A stretch of 64,000 nucleotides of DNA from Caballeronia zhejiangensis (GTDB lineage: Bacteria > Pseudomonadota > Gammaproteobacteria > Burkholderiales > Burkholderiaceae). The position numbers and the translations under genes were made by a program. Under the pieces are notes generated by a model. That model did not search any database and was not told the DNA's origin. It saw only the letters and a list, made by a program, of their open reading frames with translations. Below are positions 59,705 to 64,000 of this stretch, in pieces (the stretch's first letter is position 1; the number at the start of each line of letters is the position of its first letter). The stretch spans positions 16,946 to 80,945 of the forward strand of contig NZ_JFHD01000028.1 in NCBI RefSeq assembly GCF_000698575.1, in the 5' to 3' direction.

Positions 59705-60910
59705 ATGTTCGAACACATCGATGCCTATCCCGGCGATCCGATCCTTTCGCTCAACGAAGACTTCGCGAAGGATCCGCGCGCGGACAAGGTCAATCTGAGC
59801 ATCGGCATCTACTACGACGACGAAGGCCGTCTGCCGGTGATGCGCGCCGTGCGCGACGCGGAAGCGCAGTTGCTCGCGGAACCCGCTGCGAAACCGTATC
59901 TGCCGATGGCGGGCTTCGCCGCGTATCGCGATGCCGTGCAGTCGCTCGTATTCGGCGACGATTCGCCCGCGCGCATCGAAGGCCGCATCGCGACCGTGCA
60001 GACGCTCGGCGGCTCCGGCGCGCTCAAGGTCGGCGCGGACTTCATCAAGCGCTATTTCCCGGCGTCGCACGTCTGGGTGAGCGATCCGACGTGGGATAAC
60101 CATCGCTTCATCTTCGAGCGCGCGGGCTTCACGGTCGGCACGTATCCGTACTACGACGAAGCGAGCGGCGGCCTGAAGTTCGACGCGATGCTCTCGGCGA
60201 TCCGCGATCTGCCTGCGAAGAGCGTCGTGCTGCTGCACGCGTGCTGTCATAACCCCACGGGCGTCGATCTGAACGATGCGCAATGGGCGATGCTCATCGA
60301 TGCCATCAAAGCGCGCGACTTGCTTCCGTTCATCGACATGGCGTATCAGGGCTTCGGCGCGGGACTCGATGCGGATGCGTTCGCGATTCGCGAGCTGGTT
60401 CGCCGCAACGTGCCCGCGCTGATCGCCAATTCGTTCTCGAAGAACTTTTCGCTCTACGGCGAGCGTTGCGGCGCGTTGTCGGTGATCTGCGAATCGGCGG
60501 AGATAGCGGCGCGCGTGCTCGGTCAACTGACGAGCGCCGTGCGCGCGAACTACAGCAATCCGCCGACGCATGGCGCGAGGATCGTCGCGCGCGTCTTGAC
60601 GACGCCCGCGTTGCGGCAATCGTGGCAGGAAGAACTGGCGTCGATGTGCACGCGCATCGCGCGCATGCGTAGCGCGATTCACGCGCGTCTTTCCGGCAAC
60701 GTGCCCGATGCGATGCTTGCGCGTTACGTCGAGCAGCGCGGCATGTTCACGTACACGGGGCTTTCCGCCGCGCAGGTCGACGTGCTGCGCGAACGGCACG
60801 GCGTCTATCTGATCCGCTCGGGCCGCATGTGCGTCGCGGCGCTGAACGAGCGCAACGTCGATGCGACCGCGCGCGCCATCGGCGAAGTGCTGTCGAAAGC
60901 GATCGCGTAG
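59705..60910 (+). CDS. tyrB: Aromatic amino acid aminotransferase
   Basis: A 401-residue class I PLP aminotransferase of the aspartate/tyrosine subgroup I-alpha (TyrB is 397). The N-terminal G-D-P-I-L-S-L-N-E-D-F, S-I-G-I-Y-Y-D-D, C-C-H-N-P-T-G-V-D-L and the PLP lysine 246 in S-F-S-K-N-F-S-L-Y-G-E-R are present; R-S-G-R-M-C-V-A near the end binds the substrate carboxylate. It transfers amino groups between aromatic amino acids and 2-oxoglutarate. AAGGAGACGG lies just before the ATG and it follows aroP by 11 bases. Confidence 0.9.
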   Translation: MFEHIDAYPGDPILSLNEDFAKDPRADKVNLSIGIYYDDEGRLPVMRAVRDAEAQLLAEPAAKPYLPMAGFAAYRDAVQSLVFGDDSPARIEGRIATVQTLGGSGALKVGADFIKRYFPASHVWVSDPTWDNHRFIFERAGFTVGTYPYYDEASGGLKFDAMLSAIRDLPAKSVVLLHACCHNPTGVDLNDAQWAMLIDAIKARDLLPFIDMAYQGFGAGLDADAFAIRELVRRNVPALIANSFSKNFSLYGERCGALSVICESAEIAARVLGQLTSAVRANYSNPPTHGARIVARVLTTPALRQSWQEELASMCTRIARMRSAIHARLSGNVPDAMLARYVEQRGMFTYTGLSAAQVDVLRERHGVYLIRSGRMCVAALNERNVDATARAIGEVLSKAIA

Positions 60911-60977
60911 CCGCTCATTTTCGCCTCATTGTGCGCGGGCACACTGCATCCATCGCTGATGAAGGAGGGATGCAGTC

Positions 60978-62531
60978 ATGGAAACGTTTCGCTCTTATGT
61001 CGATGGGCTGCTCGACCAACTCGACGCGCACGCCGATCGCACGGTGCTGCGCTATCTCGACGACGACGTGACCGGCGCGGCGTTTCGCGCATCGATCTAT
61101 CGATATGCGCGGGCGCTTGCGTCGTTCGGCGTCACGCGCGGCGGGTTCGTCGCGATGTTCGCGCCGAACTGCCCCGATGCGCTCGCGATCCGCTACGCGA
61201 CCGGCCTGCTCGGCGCGACGACGATGTTCCTGCCCGCGATCACGCGCGCGGAACAGCGCGCCGCGTTCGTCACGCGCATGCAGCCGACGTTGCTCATCGC
61301 CTTCGAACAGACGAAGCATCTCGTGCCGGCGCATAGCGGCGCGCGTCTCGCGTATGTCGGAACGGGGCCGGCGCGTTTGCGGCTGGATATCCGGGCGCGC
61401 GTGCAGCACGATCTGCCGGTTGAGAGCCGTGCAAGACCCGACGATCTCGCGGTGGTGGTGTCATCGGGCGGCTCCACCGGCGTGCCGAAAGCGAGCCGCC
61501 GCAGCTTCGCCGCATATTCGACGATGGTGAGCGCGCCGAGCCCCGAGGATCGGCGGCAGCTCGTCAACGGCGCGCTTGCGTATCTGTCGCAAGTGCTCGT
61601 CGATAACACGTTGATGGGCGGCGGCATCGTCGTGCTGAAGCCTGGCTACGATCCCGCCGAAACGCTCGCGACGATCGAAGCCGAGCGCATTACGGACGTC
61701 TTGCTCGTCGAACCGCAACTGTTCGAAACGATGGATCATCCGGACGTTCATCGGCGCAATCTGTCTTCGTTGCGCTCGGTCGCGCATATCGGCGGATCGG
61801 CGCCCGCGATTTTGCGGCGGCGCGCGATCGAGCGCCTCGGCCCGGTGCTCACGCACATGTACGGCGCGAGCGAAGCGGGGCTCGTGAGCGTGTTGACGCC
61901 GTCGGACTATCTCGTCGATGCGAGTCTGCTCGAGAGCGCCGGGCGCATCCGGCCGGGCGTCGAGGTGCGGATTCGCCGCGCCGACGGCACGTTCGCGCGT
62001 CATGGCGAGCACGGCGCGATCGAGGTGAAATCGAAGGCGGTGGCGCAGAGCTATTACCGGCAGCCGATCGAAGCGGCGCAGAAGTTTCGCGATGGCTGGT
62101 GCATGACGGGCGATATCGGCTTCATCGACGGGAGGGGTTATCTGCATGTGATCGGACGTGGAGGGGATGTCGCCGAAATCGATGGTGCCGTCGTCGGTCC
62201 GGCGCAGATCGAAACGCCGCTTTGTGCGTTGCCCGATGTGCGCTATGCGCGCGCTGTTGCATCGGCCGATGCTGCGCGCGGTTATGTGTGGGATGTCGTA
62301 GTGGTGCCGTGGACAGGAAGGCGTGTGGATGTCGCGCGTTGCATGCGGGCGCTTGAATCGGCGTGTGGGGTCGCAGTGGCGAAGGTTGTGCGGATGGCTG
62401 CCGTGCAGCGCGTGCCGCTTACCGAGCAAGGGAAGGTGAATCGGGCGGCGATTGGGTTCTGGTGTCGGGAGGCCTTAAGTACCAGGTGTACATTCGGCCA
62501 AGCGCGTGCGATGCCGGCTGCAGTCAGTTGA
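60978..62531 (+). CDS. AMP-dependent acyl-CoA/aryl-CoA ligase family protein
   Basis: A 517-residue ANL-superfamily ligase. The P-loop is slightly unusual (V-V-S-S-G-G-S-T-G-V-P-K-A near residues 157-169, where S-G-T-T-G is typical). Y-G-A-S-E-A-G lies near 295, W-C-M-T-G-D-I-G-F near 374, a variant hinge R-G-G-D-V-A-E-I-D near 391, and the catalytic lysine in T-E-Q-G-K-V-N-R near 492. It could activate a fatty, aryl or arylacetic-type acid; the aroP-tyrB neighbours hint at an aromatic product. The last 20 or so codons run into low-similarity sequence next to the Hcp-like remnant, so the natural C-terminus may have been altered. AAGGAGGGA precedes the ATG. Confidence 0.78.
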   Translation: METFRSYVDGLLDQLDAHADRTVLRYLDDDVTGAAFRASIYRYARALASFGVTRGGFVAMFAPNCPDALAIRYATGLLGATTMFLPAITRAEQRAAFVTRMQPTLLIAFEQTKHLVPAHSGARLAYVGTGPARLRLDIRARVQHDLPVESRARPDDLAVVVSSGGSTGVPKASRRSFAAYSTMVSAPSPEDRRQLVNGALAYLSQVLVDNTLMGGGIVVLKPGYDPAETLATIEAERITDVLLVEPQLFETMDHPDVHRRNLSSLRSVAHIGGSAPAILRRRAIERLGPVLTHMYGASEAGLVSVLTPSDYLVDASLLESAGRIRPGVEVRIRRADGTFARHGEHGAIEVKSKAVAQSYYRQPIEAAQKFRDGWCMTGDIGFIDGRGYLHVIGRGGDVAEIDGAVVGPAQIETPLCALPDVRYARAVASADAARGYVWDVVVVPWTGRRVDVARCMRALESACGVAVAKVVRMAAVQRVPLTEQGKVNRAAIGFWCREALSTRCTFGQARAMPAAVS

Positions 62532-62618
62532 AATATTGTCCTTGGTAAGTAAGCACGCCGATCGACGACGTAAAGCTACCGCCATCGACAAGTCCCTCAC
62601 TCATGCTCCGGAGCACGA

Positions 62619-62906
62619 TCAACGCATTTGCCGAATTGAGCGTGCCCGAAGATCGAACGCAGCCGTAATGACACCATTGCTACCGCCCTGCGCATTTTGA
62701 GTGGTGTATTCCTGTTTAACGCTCGCAAACGGGAGTTAAACATTCTCGGCATGGTAGCCACCCGATCCAATAGGATCGACGCCGCTAATACGCACGTCTT
62801 CAAGCGTGAACTTCTGGAAGTCGAGCGGCGTCCCGCCTGACTTGCGCATCGTGAGGATGGCTCTCGGGATAACCGTGCGTTTTGAAGGCATACACGCAAA
62901 GTCCGA
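62619..62906 (-). pseudogene. Hcp-family (type VI secretion tube) fragment, truncated and interrupted
   Basis: On the minus strand, right after the benE stop, a frame without a start reads A-I-L-T-M-R-K-S-G-G-T-P-L-D-F, then T-L-E-D-V-R-I-S-G-V-D and G-S-G-G-Y-H-A-E-N-V, then an in-frame TAA at 62738-62736. It continues in the same frame with F-A-S-V-K-Q-E-Y-T-T-Q-N-A-Q-G-G and A-A-F-D-L-R-A up to a TGA at 62619. These blocks follow the order of the second half of Hcp proteins. The N-terminal half is missing. A second frame (62524-about 62660) also looks protein-like and may be a shifted remainder. Recognition is from memory of the family, so moderately sure. Confidence 0.6.
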
Positions 62907-62907
62907 A

Positions 62908-64000
62908 TTAGCCCCTGTGCCTCGCCCGCCCCAGCACCAAATGCGCCATCGTCCCCAGCACGATCCCCCAAAACGCCGACCCCAACCCGAGAAAACTCAT
63001 ATTCGAAGCCGTCGCGATAAACGCGATAAACGAAGCTTCCCGATGCGCCTCATCCTGCACCAGCCCCACGACGTTCGCCGCGATCGCGCCGAGCAGCGCG
63101 AGACCGGCGAGCACCGCAACGAACGCATTCGGCAGCGCGGCGAACAGCATGACGACCGTCCCCGCAAAGCATCCGCCGATCAGATAGAAGACGCCATTGG
63201 CGATGCCCGCAACATAACGATTCGCCGGGTCGCGATGCGCATCGGGCCCGGTGCATAGCGCCGCCGTAATCGCTGCGATGACGATCGTGATGCCGCCCGA
63301 AAACGCGACGAGCATCGATGCGAGGCCCGTCGTCATGAGCACGGGACGCGTCGGCGTCTGATAACCCGACACGCGCAAGATCGAAAAGCCAGGCAGGAAT
63401 TGCCCCGTCAGACTGACGATGACGAGCGGCAACGCAAGACTCACGGTCGATTGCCAGGACCAAGTCGGCATCGTGAATACGGGGCGCGTGAGATGAAGGC
63501 TGACCGACTCGAAATGCGTCAGGCCGAGTGCCATCGCCAGCGCGCAGCCGGACGCGAGAACCAGAATGAGGCAGTAGCGCGGCGCCCATCGGCGAAAAAC
63601 GAGGAAGCTCGCGATCATGCCCAACGCGAGCCACGGCGTAACGGCAATCGACTTGAATACGTTCGTGCCGAACTGAAAGAGAATGCCGGCCATCATCGCG
63701 CAGGCGATGCCCTTCGGTATGCGCTTGACGATCTCATCGAACCATCCCGACAAGCCGAGCACGAAGATGCACGCGCCCGCGACGATATACGCGCCGATCG
63801 CCTCGCTCACCGGCATGCCCGGAAACAGCGTGACGAGCAGCGCCGAACCGGGCGCCGACCACGCGGTGATGATCGGCTGCTTCAGCCACACACTCAGCGC
63901 GATGCCCGAAACGGCCGCGCCCATCGAGATGGACCAGACCCACGACGCGATCACGTCGTTGCCGACATGTGCCGCGTGCGCGGCCTGGAAGAGAATCGCG
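62908..64000 (-). CDS. benE: BenE-family benzoate transporter (5' end outside window)
   Basis: The gene runs off the right edge; 364 codons are visible (full-length BenE is about 390-400). The frame continues to the last base upstream of the GTG at 63954 (G-N-D-V-I-A-S-W), so that GTG is not the start. About eleven hydrophobic segments are visible, with the landmarks S-W-V-W-S-I-S-M-G, L-K-Q-P-I-I-T-A-W-S-A-P-G-S-A-L-L and A-L-P-L-V-I-V-S-L-T-G-Q-F-L-P-G. BenE is a benzoate:H+ symporter of the inner membrane. No ben or box genes are in view, but they could lie just beyond the edge. Confidence 0.88.
   Translation of the reverse strand, partial: AILFQAAHAAHVGNDVIASWVWSISMGAAVSGIALSVWLKQPIITAWSAPGSALLVTLFPGMPVSEAIGAYIVAGACIFVLGLSGWFDEIVKRIPKGIACAMMAGILFQFGTNVFKSIAVTPWLALGMIASFLVFRRWAPRYCLILVLASGCALAMALGLTHFESVSLHLTRPVFTMPTWSWQSTVSLALPLVIVSLTGQFLPGFSILRVSGYQTPTRPVLMTTGLASMLVAFSGGITIVIAAITAALCTGPDAHRDPANRYVAGIANGVFYLIGGCFAGTVVMLFAALPNAFVAVLAGLALLGAIAANVVGLVQDEAHREASFIAFIATASNMSFLGLGSAFWGIVLGTMAHLVLGRARHRG

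Noticed and set aside
1..64000. CRISPR arrays, rRNA or tRNA genes, integrases, prophage
   Set aside because: No regularly spaced repeats, no rRNA-like stretch, no cloverleaf and no recombinase motif were seen. The only sign of lost foreign DNA is the Hcp-like fragment.

Overview
The window reads as one contiguous piece of a GC-rich beta-proteobacterial chromosome. Codon use, short intergenic gaps, frequent ATGA/GTGA start-stop overlaps and the gene families (BktB thiolase, Gram-negative porin, 2-aminobenzoyl-CoA enzymes, TtdAB, SsuADCB, BenE) point to a Burkholderiaceae member of the Paraburkholderia/Caballeronia/Burkholderia type, probably on a secondary replicon rich in catabolic genes. I saw no rRNA, tRNA, insertion sequence, integrase or CRISPR array. 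About 60 genes are supported; two are broken: a frameshifted dipeptide-binding protein and an Hcp-like type VI secretion remnant.

Layout. 1-2840: end of a dihydroxyacetone-kinase locus (dhaL), a ProP-like MFS symporter and a small exported protein. 2841-12834: a minus-strand operon for the aerobic CoA-dependent route of 2-aminobenzoate (anthranilate) breakdown. It runs abmA monooxygenase/reductase, SDR, MarR regulator, enoyl-CoA hydratase, acyl-CoA dehydrogenase, thioesterase, RidA, 2-aminobenzoate-CoA ligase, followed by a frameshifted DppA-like protein. 12879-20703: a tartrate block with an MFS transporter, L(+)-tartrate dehydratase TtdAB, a D-ribulokinase-type FGGY kinase, two paralogous LysR regulators and a TtuC-type tartrate dehydrogenase. 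20736-23662: a LivJ-type binding protein, an acetyltransferase and an SGNH lipoprotein.

23820-31739: an aromatic/unknown-substrate catabolic block. A MarR regulator lies beside 3-hydroxybenzoate 4-monooxygenase (mobA). Next come a diiron-type metallo-beta-lactamase-fold protein, a Rieske ferredoxin, a 59-residue Trp/Tyr-rich small protein, an MFS transporter, a BKACE beta-keto-acid cleavage enzyme and a porin. 31759-35153: a BON protein, then MaoC hydratase, a class II (Pseudomonas-type) PHA synthase and its PhaZ depolymerase. 35203-42748: a lipoprotein with a methyltransferase fold, SDR/LysR pair, exported protein, AraC regulator, long acyl-CoA dehydrogenase and bktB.

42750-53689: a DUF4239 membrane protein, an SGNH lipoprotein, a membrane-anchored beta-helix protein divergent from a MurJ-like flippase, a stand-alone ligase-carrier-thioesterase megaenzyme with an acetoacetyl-CoA-synthetase-like ligase domain, an esterase, and a CBS-BON protein behind an FNR/ANR-type box. 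53841-57687: sulfonate uptake and desulfonation (ssuADCB, no ssuE). 57711-62531: an Lrp regulator divergent from aroP-tyrB and an AMP-dependent ligase. 62532-64000: the Hcp-like remnant and a benE benzoate transporter running off the end.

The main theme is oxidation of aromatic and organic acids: anthranilate, 3-hydroxybenzoate, benzoate, aromatic amino acids, tartrate and sulfonates, with carbon storage as medium-chain PHA. The most unusual item is the A-T-TE enzyme at 47936-51073. Next are the Rieske/MBL/BKACE module with its small protein and the Pseudomonas-type PHA genes.
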